Source: Bradyrhizobium sp. 199 (GTDB taxonomy: Bacteria > Pseudomonadota > Alphaproteobacteria > Rhizobiales > Xanthobacteraceae). Taken from it: DNA of 64,000 bases. Of this stretch, positions 42,226 through 52,683 are shown piece after piece. A model generated the notes under the pieces. The model ran no database searches and was not told where the DNA came from. It saw nothing but the letters and a program-made list of their open reading frames with translations. The position numbers were made by a program, and so were the translations under genes. How positions within the stretch are numbered: the stretch's first letter is position 1; every line of letters begins with the position of its first letter. Where the stretch lies: positions 1-64,000 of the forward strand of contig NZ_JADPJI010000008.1 in NCBI RefSeq assembly GCF_023073355.1. The letters are read 5' to 3'.

Positions 42226-42359
42226 CGATATCGACTTACCTTTCGGGTCGGGTCTAGATAACATATTCCGGCGTCCGAGGCATTCTTTGATCCCGGTCAA
42301 GCATTCGTGATGGGGGTGCTGGCCGGTCGCCGGGCTGCGGAGGCCGCGGCGCAAAACCG

Positions 42360-43112
42360 TCAGCCCTTCGAGACGACCGCGCGGCCGTAAGGCGGTTGCC
42401 CCTGGACCGGCGGGTTGGCAGTCTGGGCGGCGAGTTCGCCAATCAGGCGGTCGGCGTCGGCAGCCATGACGTCGGGGGCCTGGATCACCAGGCGTTCCAG
42501 CGCCCAGCGGTAGGACGAGACGCGCTGCTCCAGGCACTGCTGCACCCACTGCACGATCAGTGAGTTCTCCTGCATGCGCGCGACCGCGTCGTCCCTCTCC
42601 TTGGGCGAAAGCGCGGAAACGCGCGCCATGCTGGCATCGCGCTTCCTGTCGAGATCGATGACGCGGATCGCGCTGCCGAAGAACGGCTCGAAACGGGTGA
42701 CGTCGTTGCGCACGTCCTCGATCAGCTGCGCATAGCGCGAGGAATGCGAGCGGTGCGGCTCGTCGATCAGCGTGCGTCCGTACATGGTGCGGTCAAACAC
42801 GATCTTCTGACGCCAGGGCGATGGCAGCGGCTTGTAGTCGCCGAACACGCTCTTCCAGGCGGGACGCGACAGCGGCGGCTCGATCATGGGATAGGCGAGG
42901 TCGCGCAGCTGACGCTCTTCGTCGGTGAGCTGGAACTGCGAAGGCTTCAGGCCGACGCTGGAGGTGACCTCCGCGCCCAGCCAGCGATGCATGTCGTCGC
43001 TGCGCATGCTCTCGCGGGTGCGGCCGAAATCACCGCCGCTGCACGCACCGAGCGTGGCTGCGAGCAGGACGGCCGATATGACGGGCCGGATCTGGCGGAT
43101 GGTGTCCGGCAT
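42360..43112 (-). CDS. Lipoprotein, hypothetical
   Basis: The 250-residue protein has a lipoprotein signal ending in LLAATLGAC with Cys24 as the lipidated residue. The mature part is helical and charged, with W/Y-rich segments (RPAWKSVFGDYKPLPSPWRQK) and a later helix containing ENSLIVQWVQQCLEQRVSSYRWALERLV. I do not recognise a domain. ATG 43112 gives the signal; the frame extends to 43196. It is probably attached to the inner or outer membrane facing the periplasm and is preceded 16 bases upstream by a small gene. Confidence 0.78.
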   Translation of the reverse strand: MPDTIRQIRPVISAVLLAATLGACSGGDFGRTRESMRSDDMHRWLGAEVTSSVGLKPSQFQLTDEERQLRDLAYPMIEPPLSRPAWKSVFGDYKPLPSPWRQKIVFDRTMYGRTLIDEPHRSHSSRYAQLIEDVRNDVTRFEPFFGSAIRVIDLDRKRDASMARVSALSPKERDDAVARMQENSLIVQWVQQCLEQRVSSYRWALERLVIQAPDVMAADADRLIGELAAQTANPPVQGQPPYGRAVVSKG

Positions 43113-43128
43113 TGCACGAAGCCGGATG

Positions 43129-43317
43129 TCAGCGACGGCGACGACGGCGCCCCGGCGCTGTGCCCTGCTCAGGCCCGTGATCGCCGCTGGTTTCATCTGC
43201 CTCGCGCTCGATACGGATGACGGGAAGGATCAGGATCGTTCCCATGTCCGTGCGCGGAGCGACATCCCCCGACGAGCCCACCCGGCGACCGGCCGGAAAT
43301 TCAATGATGGTCCCCAT
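43129..43317 (-). CDS. Small hypothetical protein with a duplicated MGTI motif
   Basis: The 62-residue protein begins MGTIIEFPAGRR and repeats a similar start internally (MGTILILPVIRIERE), then ends in a basic tail with six consecutive Arg. The doubled motif suggests an internal duplication of a short element. It ends 16 bases before the lipoprotein gene on the same strand, so the two may be co-transcribed. No known family is recognised. Confidence 0.6.
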   Translation of the reverse strand: MGTIIEFPAGRRVGSSGDVAPRTDMGTILILPVIRIEREADETSGDHGPEQGTAPGRRRRRR

Positions 43318-43572
43318 GTCAGCTCTCTTCAATTGCCGCGCGACCGAATGCGCCCCTGCAACATGCAATTCATTAAGATCAGTTCATGGTTAACGGGGTG
43401 TAAACGCTCCGATCGAACCGTATCCGCACGGGCGGGCCGCGGCGCCCCCGTTGAGTTCCGCGATCGCGACAAGTCGAGCGTTCGGCTTCACGCCTCGTTT
43501 TCCTTAACGAGCCTTTAAAGGAGCCTGCGATAGGCTGGCGACGAGTATCTCTTCCAGGTCGCGTATCTCTCC

Positions 43573-44550
43573 ATGACCAAGTCGCTGTTTCCCGGATTCG
43601 ACGGGCTGATGTCCCTCTCCCGTCGCGAAGGCGTCGATGTTCGGCCGACGCTGCTGCGCGTGCTGACCGACCTTTACGTCCAGAAGAGCACCCACACCGA
43701 GGACGAACGGCGTCAGTTTACCGAGCTTGCAACCCGGCTGATCGACCAGGTCGACGATGCGACGCGCGCGGCCATCAAGGCCAAGCTCGCGATCTATCCG
43801 AAGACGCCCGTCGCAGTGCTGCAGAAACTCGGGCTGGTCGCCGCGCAGGAAGGCCGCAGGGTTCCGCTCGCCCGCGAGATCCCAACTCCCGCACCCGCCC
43901 CTGCGCCGGTCCGCACGCCCTCGGACGCTGAGCTGCGCATGGCCTCGAACATGGCGATGCAGCCGAAGGACGCCGCCGAGATCCACGACATGTTCTTCCG
44001 CGCCGGCGCATCCGAGCGCGCGCTGATCCTGCACAATCTGGCGCAGACCCCGCTGAAGGCCGCGCCCCGGATTCCGACCCTGCGTGCCAAGCGCGCGATC
44101 CAGATCCTGGAGATGGCGGCGATTGCGGGCGATGCCGACAACTTCACCCTGGAGCTCGGCGACAGCCTGATCTTGCCCTCGCGCGTCGCAACCCAGATCG
44201 TCGACGACGCCGGCGGCGAAGCGCTCGCGGTTGCCGCGCGGGCGCTCGACATGCCGAGCCCAAACTTCCAGCGCATATTGCTGTTCTTCAAGCCGGAGAT
44301 CGGCACGTCCGTGAACGAGGTGTACCGGCTGTCGCGGCTCTACGACCGCCTCGGCGACCGCTCGGCGCTGGTGATGCTGGCGGCCTGGCGCGGCTCGACG
44401 CTCGCCGTCACCCGCGCAAAGTACCAGTCGTCATTGCACGACGGCGAACGCCAGCGCGCCCGCGCCGGCGCGAGCCAGACGCGGCCGGGCGTGCAGCCCG
44501 GTGCGATGCCGCCGCGCCGCACCGGTACCGACGGATCGTCGGAACGCTGA
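43573..44550 (+). CDS. DUF2336 family protein
   Basis: This is a 325-residue member of DUF2336, a helical-repeat family of alphaproteobacteria. Visible repeats resemble HEAT-like units: LTDLYVQKSTHTEDERRQFTELATRLIDQVDDATRAAI, PVAVLQKLGLVAAQ and ADNFTLELGDSLILPSRVATQIVDDAGGEAL. The C-terminus is basic and Pro/Gly-rich. It is cytoplasmic and its role is unknown; members are often found near cell-cycle or regulatory genes. It has its own promoter region in the 255-base gap to the left. Confidence 0.88.
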   Translation: MTKSLFPGFDGLMSLSRREGVDVRPTLLRVLTDLYVQKSTHTEDERRQFTELATRLIDQVDDATRAAIKAKLAIYPKTPVAVLQKLGLVAAQEGRRVPLAREIPTPAPAPAPVRTPSDAELRMASNMAMQPKDAAEIHDMFFRAGASERALILHNLAQTPLKAAPRIPTLRAKRAIQILEMAAIAGDADNFTLELGDSLILPSRVATQIVDDAGGEALAVAARALDMPSPNFQRILLFFKPEIGTSVNEVYRLSRLYDRLGDRSALVMLAAWRGSTLAVTRAKYQSSLHDGERQRARAGASQTRPGVQPGAMPPRRTGTDGSSER

Positions 44551-44603
44551 TTTGCTCGTGCCCTGACACCGAGCGTCAGGCGCGCAGCATCTCTCCCGGT
44601 TCG

Positions 44604-44685
44604 TCATTGCGAGCAGCTCTTGCGACGAAGCAATCCAGAGTCCCTCCGCGGAAGGATTCTGGATTGCTTCGCTGCGCTCGCAACG
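44604..44685. repeat. Complete palindromic interspersed repeat
   Basis: A perfect 14-bp inverted repeat, CGAAGCAATCCAGA (44626-44639) and TCTGGATTGCTTCG (44658-44671), is flanked by outer GCGAGC.../...GCTCGC arms. It occupies most of the gap between two convergent genes. A half copy is at 15833-15870. This is a typical Bradyrhizobium palindromic element. Confidence 0.85.
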
Positions 44686-44699
44686 ACCGCGAGCAGCAG

Positions 44700-45044
44700 T
44701 TACGCCTTCGCCAGTTCCAGAAAATGCCGCCCGGCGCGGTCTTCGGTCTCGACGATCCAGGCGTCCGGATCGAAGCGGATTTCCCTGGTCAGCCGTTCCT
44801 CGATGGTATGCTCCGGCAAGGACTGCGGCGCGACCGGCACGAAGAAGCGATCGACGGGGCGCTCATCGTCATAAACGGTCTGAGGCGCCGGCACGTAGAG
44901 CATCGCATTGCCGTCGAGCAGCGACACCTTCACGAACACCGCGCCCGCTTCCTCGGCACCGCGACGGCGCACCGCGCCGAACACGCCCTCGGTCTGGCAC
45001 CGGCGCAGGTAAGCCGCGACCCATATGTTGGATTTCAAACGCAT
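44700..45044 (-). CDS. DUF1491 family protein
   Basis: The 114-residue protein is a full-length DUF1491 member: MRLKSNIWVAAYLRRCQ at the start, RRGAEEAGAVFVKV in the middle and RFDPDAWIVETEDRAGRHFLEL at the end. The family is restricted to alphaproteobacteria and has no assigned function. It precedes the peptidoglycan-binding protein gene by position but is separated from it by 57 bases. Confidence 0.9.
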   Translation of the reverse strand: MRLKSNIWVAAYLRRCQTEGVFGAVRRRGAEEAGAVFVKVSLLDGNAMLYVPAPQTVYDDERPVDRFFVPVAPQSLPEHTIEERLTREIRFDPDAWIVETEDRAGRHFLELAKA

Positions 45045-45101
45045 GAGTCGAACGATAGGCCAGCCGCGCAGCCAGCGCCAGCCGTCGCACGCGCGTGGAT
45101 A

Positions 45102-45798
45102 TTATTCGACGGGATGGCCGATCGCGGCCCCGAGCTCGCGCAGCAGGCGGTCGGACACCTGGCCGGTGACCTGCATCTTGTGCTCGCGTTCGAACTTCTG
45201 GATCGCGGACTGAGTCTCTCCGCTCATCGTGCCCGTGATCCTCAAATTGCCGTAGCCAAATTCGGACAGCGCGCGCTGCACGCCGGCGATACGCCGTGCG
45301 GCTGGGCTCTGCGGCACGGGAATGGGGGCCGGCGGACGCATAGCGGACGGCGGCGGCGAGGTCGTTTGCTTGACCAGATTGGCCATCGGATCGTTCGAGC
45401 GCATCGAGGCGGTCGCCTCCACGGGCTTTTCGGACGCCTTCTCGGCGGCGCGCTCGGCGGGTCTGGGCTCGGCGCGGAATTCCGTCGCACGCGGCTCGAG
45501 CGGCGATGTGTCGGCGCCGACGGGGCGCGGACGCGGCAACGGATTTGACAGCGACGCGGAGGACGGCGCGGGAAGATTGATCACCGTGCCGAACATCGGC
45601 GCGGGATGCCGGCCGGTCTGGAGGAACAGCGCATTGGCAACGATCGCACCGATCGCGGCGACGGCGACGAGGCCGGCCAGCGTGTCCTTGGGGCTGTGCA
45701 GCAGCACGCGCATGACTAAATTGCGCTCGGTCTCGACATCCACAACCGCGGCTTTGGCGCCACGGCGGCGGGGAGCGGCTTCGTCCTTTGCAGACTTC

Positions 45799-45806
<8 letters not shown>
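45102..45806 (-). CDS. Membrane-anchored peptidoglycan-binding protein
   Basis: The 234-residue protein has a cytoplasmic basic start, one membrane helix (about 43-63), a Pro/Ser-rich periplasmic linker and a C-terminal peptidoglycan_binding_1 domain (IAGVQRALSEFGYGNLRITGTMSGETQSAIQKFEREH). It would tether the inner membrane to murein. It overlaps the end of the histidine kinase gene by 8 bases (45799-45806), so the two are co-expressed and the kinase may work with an envelope signal. Confidence 0.88.
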
Positions 45807-47652
<1,846 letters not shown>

Positions 47653-48063
47653 GGGTCTCGCGCTTCAGCTCAATCGTCTTTAGAAGACGCGCCGGAACGC
47701 CTCCTTATCGTTGAGCCACCGTGTCAGAGCGACCTTAAACGAGTGCTAAAGCGGCGCGGAGTGCGGCCGGACGCCGGGACATCGCGGGGCTTTTTAGATG
47801 ATTTGCCGACGTCTTCAGTGAGGATGGTGAACACAGGGTTTCACCTTCCCGCTCATGGTTTCGAATTGGTGGATGCGGCCTGGCAGCAGAATCACCGGCC
47901 TCGGCGTCAATCGAAAATTTACGACACCTTCGATCCCCGGGAATTTTGCGTAAATTTTCCGCGAATTAAGCTCAAGGCAATCACTTGCGATTTATCGAGA
48001 GTTGCTAGGTCCGACTTCCGCGGAGATCGCCGCGGGCGGGATCTAACATACAGGTCGACAAAG
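47653..48063. other. Divergent promoter region with a perfect inverted repeat
   Basis: The 411-base gap holds the kinase promoter on the left and that of the DUF5330 gene on the right. At 47913-47923 (GAAAATTTACG) and 47949-47959 (CGTAAATTTTC) a perfect 11-bp inverted repeat with a 25-base spacer is visible. It is AT-rich relative to its surroundings, suggesting a protein-binding or structured element. Confidence 0.55.
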
Positions 48064-48498
48064 ATGCGCTTTCTGCTTCGCATCACATTCTGGCTCGGGC
48101 TGGTGCTGGTGCTCCTGCCCAGGGACAAGACATCTGAATCGGAGAAGCTGCCGCAGATCGGCGCCGCCGACGCGGTGCAGGCTGCGACCGCGGCCGTCTC
48201 CGACATGACCCAATTCTGCAAACGCCAGCCGGCGGCCTGCGAGGTCGGCGGACAGGCCGCGACCATCATCGGCCAACGCGCCCAGGACGGCGCACGCAAG
48301 ATCTACCAGATCATCAACGACAAGAACGAGCAGACCACCAAGGACAAGAACGAGAAGAACGACAAGAAGGCGCCCGACCATACCGGCTCGATCGCGGTGG
48401 CCGGCGAAGGCGATGGCGCCTCGAGCGAAGCGCCGCATGACACGCTGAACCAGGACGACCTCGCACTGGAATGGCGCGGCCCACAGCCGGCGAATTAG
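48064..48498 (+). CDS. DUF5330 family protein
   Basis: The 144-residue protein starts with a membrane helix or signal (MRFLLRITFWLGLVLVLLP). It continues with an alphaproteobacterial DUF5330-like region (AADAVQAATAAVSDMTQFCKRQPAACEVGGQAATIIGQRAQDGARKIYQ) containing a conserved pair of Cys, and then a highly charged disordered tail. ATG 48064 is in frame with a much longer open frame from 47566, whose first part is not protein-like. It precedes sufE by 67 bases. The function is unknown. Confidence 0.85.
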   Translation: MRFLLRITFWLGLVLVLLPRDKTSESEKLPQIGAADAVQAATAAVSDMTQFCKRQPAACEVGGQAATIIGQRAQDGARKIYQIINDKNEQTTKDKNEKNDKKAPDHTGSIAVAGEGDGASSEAPHDTLNQDDLALEWRGPQPAN

Positions 48499-48565
48499 CG
48501 CCGAACCCTATCGATTTCGGCTCCTCGCATCCCTATATTGGCGGGAAGCGGGAACACGGGTCAGC

Positions 48566-48994
48566 ATGACGACGATCGACGAAATCAGGGACAATTTCGA
48601 GCTTCTGGACGAGTGGGACGACCGCTACCGGTACGTCATCGAGCTTGGCCGCACTCTGGAACCGATGCCGGAGGCGGAACACTCCGCTGCCAACAAGGTG
48701 AATGGCTGTGTCAGCCAGGTCTGGCTGCAGAAGCTGGTGGACCGCAGCAATGGCGCACCGATCCTGAAATATCGCGGCGACAGCGACGCGCATATCGTAC
48801 GCGGGCTGGTCGCGATCGTGCTATCGCTCTATTCGGGCCGCACGCCGCGGGAGATCCTCGATACCGACGCGATCGCGGTATTCAACGAGTTCGGCTTTCG
48901 CGATCATCTGACGCCGCAGCGCTCCAACGGCCTGCGCTCGATGGTCGAGCGGATCAAGACCGACGCGAAAGAGGCGCTCGCGGAAGCGTCGTAA
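48566..48994 (+). CDS. sufE: SufE family sulfur-acceptor protein
   Basis: The 142-residue SufE accepts persulfide sulfur from SufS cysteine desulfurase for Fe-S cluster assembly. Cys48 in NKVNGCVSQVW is the active-site cysteine in the family's position. YRYVIELGRTLEPMP and LFSGRTP-like SLYSGRTPREILD complete the signature. Other suf genes are not in the window, as is usual for the free-standing sufE of Rhizobiales. Confidence 0.93.
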   Translation: MTTIDEIRDNFELLDEWDDRYRYVIELGRTLEPMPEAEHSAANKVNGCVSQVWLQKLVDRSNGAPILKYRGDSDAHIVRGLVAIVLSLYSGRTPREILDTDAIAVFNEFGFRDHLTPQRSNGLRSMVERIKTDAKEALAEAS

Positions 48995-49011
48995 GAATCT
49001 TCGCAGTCTTG

Positions 49012-49095
49012 TAAGGTAGGCAAAGTGGCGTGCCCACCTTCTGAGTGTGATCGAGAAAACTCGTGGGCACGGCCCAAGAGCGCCTTCGCCCATCC
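49012..49095. repeat. Interspersed repeat (GTGGGCA/TGCCCAC type), copy 1
   Basis: GGCAAAG-TG-GCGTGCCCACCT and the opposed CGTGGGCACGGC...GAGCGCCTTCGCCCA match the copy at 53565-53655 in order and spacing. It lies in the gap between convergent sufE and the MucR gene. Confidence 0.6.
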
Positions 49096-49113
49096 TGCGA
49101 AATCTCGCTGGCT

Positions 49114-49533
49114 CTACTTCCCCTTGTTCCGCTGCTGCTGTCCGAGGCCCATCTGCTTGGCCAGTTGCGAGCGCGCCACTGCGTAGTTCGGCGCGACCAT
49201 GGGATAGTCGGCCGGCAGGCCCCACTTCTCGCGGTATTGCTCCGGCGTCATGTTGTATTGCGTGCGCAGATGGCGCTTGAGCGATTTGAACCGTTTGCCG
49301 TCTTCCAGACAGACCAGATAATCGGGCGCGATCGACTTTTTCAGCGAAACCGCCGGCTTGGCCGGCTCGAGCGGCGCCGTCTCGGTGCGGCCCGACGACA
49401 CCCGCACCAGGGCGCCATGCACCTGGCTGATCAGGTTTGGAATCTCCGCAGCCGGCGTCGGATTGTTGCTGAGATAGGCCGACACGATGCTCGCGGTCAG
49501 CTCAATGAAATTCTTAGCCCCGGCATCCGACAT
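49114..49533 (-). CDS. MucR/Ros-type transcriptional regulator with altered zinc ligands
   Basis: The 139-residue regulator has the MucR layout: an N-terminal helical region (FIELTASIVSAYLSNNPTPAAEIPNLISQVHGAL) and a C-terminal single zinc-finger domain (DYLVCLEDGKRFKSLKRHL, then YNMTPEQYREKWGL). The expected Cys-x2-Cys...His-x3-His ligands read Cys75-x2-Asp78...His88-x3-Gln92, so only two canonical ligands remain. Mesorhizobium homologues that fold without zinc have similar substitutions. MucR proteins bind AT-rich DNA and control exopolysaccharide and symbiosis genes. Confidence 0.9.
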   Translation of the reverse strand: MSDAGAKNFIELTASIVSAYLSNNPTPAAEIPNLISQVHGALVRVSSGRTETAPLEPAKPAVSLKKSIAPDYLVCLEDGKRFKSLKRHLRTQYNMTPEQYREKWGLPADYPMVAPNYAVARSQLAKQMGLGQQQRNKGK

Positions 49534-49670
49534 GGGCCCGCCCTCTCTCCACCTTGCGCCTCACGGGATAGACGACGCCGAGCTATTGCGTGTCAACAAT
49601 ACGTTCGGCGGAAATACGACAACTGCCGAGGATGGGCTTATGACTGATGAGGTAGTTGGTCGCCGCCGTC

Positions 49671-50546
49671 TCAGCCCCGCTGGTCGAGATGGGAGCGCAG
49701 CTCGTCGATCGAGGCGAAGCGCATCATGCCCTCCGGCATCTGCGCTTCGATCGACCCGTCGGAATAGAGCGAATAGGCCATGCCGTCGACGATTCCGGAT
49801 TTGAGCACGGTCACGGCCGGCTGCTCGAGAACTGGCGGCGGCTCAGGTGCGGGCGGCGGAGCGGCCTCCGCAAAGGTCGACGGCGAGCGCGACGGCGGGC
49901 GGCGCAAGGCGGCCGGCGGCTCCGGCGGACGCATGCGGTCCGGCTTCGGCCAGGCATCGTCGAAGGTTGCTGGCGGACTGTTCAGGGCCTCACTGGGCTC
50001 CAGAGGAAGCTGCGGCGGCGCCCCCTCGATGGCCTTCGCGTCTGCGCGCTCGCGCTCCTTGCGCGAGGTTGAAGCAAACATCAGGTTGCGCCGTCGCGGC
50101 GCTTCCGGAGGTGCCGGAGCTTCCGGCTCCGGCGACACCTCGACAGGCGGACGCTCGCGCGCGGCAGCTTCGCTCTGCCATGGCGGCGGGCCTGCCGCGG
50201 GTGGTGGCGCGGGCGGCTCGGTCCTTGCGGCCGAAGCGGGCATCGGCTCGGGCGCAGCTGCGCCCGGCCCGGCAAGACCCGGCCCGGATGCGGCAAGGCC
50301 CGGCAGCACGGGCCTGACCCGAAGCTCCGACGAGGCAGCTGCACCGGCCAGCCGGCGCGCGATCCCCTTCAGTTCCGCGACCACGACATAGAGGCCGGCC
50401 AGTAGCATTCCGGAGCAGACGGCGATCGTGCCCGAGATTATGAGAGGGCTGCCGAGGCTGAACTCCCTGACGGAGAAGCCAAACAGGATCGAAAGGAGGC
50501 CCGCCACGACGGCGAAAATCCCCGCGATCAACAATGCCAAGGTCAT
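49671..50546 (-). CDS. Membrane protein with long proline-rich linker
   Basis: The 291-residue protein has two membrane helices (about 3-25 and 35-57). A very Pro/Ala/Arg-rich low-complexity region (about 90-240) follows, then a small folded C-terminus (GIVDGMAYSLYSDGSIEAQMPEGMMRFASIDELRSHL). The last segment is conserved-looking and is probably the functional domain. ATG 50546 (MTLALLIAG) is preferred; the frame starts 19 codons earlier. No function can be assigned. Confidence 0.75.
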   Translation of the reverse strand: MTLALLIAGIFAVVAGLLSILFGFSVREFSLGSPLIISGTIAVCSGMLLAGLYVVVAELKGIARRLAGAAASSELRVRPVLPGLAASGPGLAGPGAAAPEPMPASAARTEPPAPPPAAGPPPWQSEAAARERPPVEVSPEPEAPAPPEAPRRRNLMFASTSRKERERADAKAIEGAPPQLPLEPSEALNSPPATFDDAWPKPDRMRPPEPPAALRRPPSRSPSTFAEAAPPPAPEPPPVLEQPAVTVLKSGIVDGMAYSLYSDGSIEAQMPEGMMRFASIDELRSHLDQRG

Positions 50547-50855
50547 CGAACTCACCCCCGGCCGCACATCCGCACGCGACCCGTCACGCCACGATACCGT
50601 CATACGATGTTCCGCGCCAACGGCGAATTGCAGGCAGCGTTCCTAACGGGAAGGAAATCAGGGACTTATTCACATTCCCTTCAGTTAAGGCTCGCTACTG
50701 CTAGACTACTGTCATTATCCGGAATTGCTGCGTCGCATCAGGAATTTAGCCATAATGCCCAATTACTTGGTAATGGAACTGCGCTATAGGGAGTCCGGGG
50801 TTGAGGCCCGCGCGCGCCAGCAGGCCCAAGAGGGGATTCCGGGGCACCGATAGCC
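50547..50855. other. Divergent intergenic region
   Basis: The 309-base gap separates the Pro-rich membrane protein and the GT39 gene. It should hold both promoters. I see no genes or repeats in it. Confidence 0.4.
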
Positions 50856-52505
50856 ATGACATCCATCACGACTTCGGCGATCGACACGCCTCAGCGGCGC
50901 TCGGTCGAACGGACTTGCGACGATCTGGCCATGCTGGTGCTGGCGGCGGTCGCCGTCATTGCCGGCTTGACCTTCCGCGACTACGGCCTCGGCTGGGACG
51001 ATTATACACACGCCGAATATGCCGATTTGTTGCTGCGCATGTTTGGTTCCGGCTTCAAGGACACCGCGGCGCTCTCCTTCGCCAACCTTTATATGTATGG
51101 CGGCGGCTTCGACATGGTCGCGGCCCTCCTGCACAAGATCATTCCGCTCGAATTGTTCGAGACGCGGCGTCTGGTCGGAGCCATCGTCGGCGTGATCGGA
51201 CTTGCGGTGACGTGGCGGCTCGGCCGCCGCATCGGCGGACCGCTTGCCGGTCTTGCCTCACTCCTGCTGCTGGCGCTGTGCCCGATCTTCTACGGCCACA
51301 TGTTCATGAACCCGAAGGACGCGCCCTTCGCGGTGGCCATGATCATCCTGATGCTCGGCCTCATCCGGCTTGCCGAGGAATATCCGCAACCGTCGCCGCG
51401 CACGATCCTGATCGTCGGGCTCGGCGCGGGCCTCTCGCTCGGCTGCCGCATTCTCGGCGGGCTCGCGCTGGTCTACGCGGTGTTCGGCTTCATGCCGCTG
51501 TTCCTGGAGGAACTGCGCAGCGAGGGCCTGCGCGAATCGGTCCGCCGCTTCGCCCATGTCGCCTTTGTGCTGCTGCCCGGCCTCGCATTCGGCTATCTCG
51601 TGATGGGGCTGATCTGGCCGTGGTCGATCATGGAGCCCGGCAATCCCTTCGAGGCGCTGACCTACTTCTCGCATTTCTTCGAGAAGCCGTGGAAGGAGAT
51701 GTTCGACGGCGCGATCGTGTCGGTGCCGGACATGCCCTGGTCCTATCTGCCGACGCTGTTCGCGCTGCAGCTGCCCGAGGTGATGCTGGTGCTGATGGCC
51801 GGCGCCGTGGTCAGCACCTTCGCCATGCTGCCGCGACGCGAGGTTCCGGCGCGGCGCAAGACCATCCTCCTGATGCTGACGTTGGCTGCGACCCTGCCGC
51901 TGGCGATCGCGATGGTAAAGCGGCCGGCGCTGTACAACGGCATCCGGCATTTCGTGTTCGTGATTCCGCCGATGGCGGTGCTCGGCGGCGTCGCTTTCGG
52001 CTGGGCCATGGAGCGCCTGCGCGCCAATCACCGCACCTGGCAGCCGGTCGTGCTCGCCACCTTCTGCTTTGGCCTCGCGCTGTCGCTTGCCGAGATGATC
52101 CGGCTGCATCCTTATCAATACACCCACTTCAACCACATCGCCGGCACCGTGCGCGGCGCCGACGACCGCTTCATGCTGGACTATTGGGGCCTCGCGCTGA
52201 AGCAGGCTTCCGACGAATTGCGCGAGCAGATCGTCGAGCGCCAGGAAGTGCCGTCGACCAATCGCAAATGGAAGGTTGCGGTCTGCGGTCCGCAGCGCCC
52301 GGCCCAGGTCGCGCTCGGGCCCGACTTCACCATCGGCTGGGATTCCAACGCGGCCGATTTCGCGATGACGCTCGGCGAGTTCTACTGCAAGGGCCTCACC
52401 GCGCCCGTGATGGTCGAGATCAAGCGCGACGACGTGGTGTTCGCTCGCGTCTACGACATCCGCGGCCGCAGCATTTCCAGCCTGCTATCGATCCCGGCGC
52501 CGTAA
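50856..52505 (+). CDS. Membrane glycosyltransferase, GT39/PMT family
   Basis: The 549-residue integral membrane protein has about eleven hydrophobic helices. The first periplasmic loop (FRDYGLGWDDYTHAEY) contains the acidic pair expected for the GT39/PMT catalytic loop. Such enzymes use polyprenyl-phosphate sugars to modify lipids or proteins on the periplasmic side. The C-terminal 80 or so residues are a soluble domain. The gene stands alone. The acceptor and sugar are unknown. Confidence 0.85.
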   Translation: MTSITTSAIDTPQRRSVERTCDDLAMLVLAAVAVIAGLTFRDYGLGWDDYTHAEYADLLLRMFGSGFKDTAALSFANLYMYGGGFDMVAALLHKIIPLELFETRRLVGAIVGVIGLAVTWRLGRRIGGPLAGLASLLLLALCPIFYGHMFMNPKDAPFAVAMIILMLGLIRLAEEYPQPSPRTILIVGLGAGLSLGCRILGGLALVYAVFGFMPLFLEELRSEGLRESVRRFAHVAFVLLPGLAFGYLVMGLIWPWSIMEPGNPFEALTYFSHFFEKPWKEMFDGAIVSVPDMPWSYLPTLFALQLPEVMLVLMAGAVVSTFAMLPRREVPARRKTILLMLTLAATLPLAIAMVKRPALYNGIRHFVFVIPPMAVLGGVAFGWAMERLRANHRTWQPVVLATFCFGLALSLAEMIRLHPYQYTHFNHIAGTVRGADDRFMLDYWGLALKQASDELREQIVERQEVPSTNRKWKVAVCGPQRPAQVALGPDFTIGWDSNAADFAMTLGEFYCKGLTAPVMVEIKRDDVVFARVYDIRGRSISSLLSIPAP

Positions 52506-52517
52506 TTTTTTTCTTCT

Positions 52518-52592
52518 TGGCGTAGCCCGGATGAAGCGCAAGCCAAATCCGGGACCTCACCCGCATTCCGCAAGCGCTCCATGCAGGCTACG
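52518..52592. repeat. Interspersed palindromic repeat (GTAGCC/GGCTAC type)
   Basis: GCGTAGCCCGGATGAAGCGC is followed by an inverted AAATCCGGGACC and ends GCAGGCTACGC, an element type common downstream of Bradyrhizobium genes. It is 12 bases past the GT39 stop codon and its hairpins could terminate transcription. Confidence 0.7.
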
Positions 52593-52683
52593 CTGAACTG
52601 CCGCGCGCTTGTCGCGCCTTGCAGCCAGCCGGTACCAAGACTAGCCTCCCTCCCCGCAACAACGATGTTCGGAGAGACCAGCC

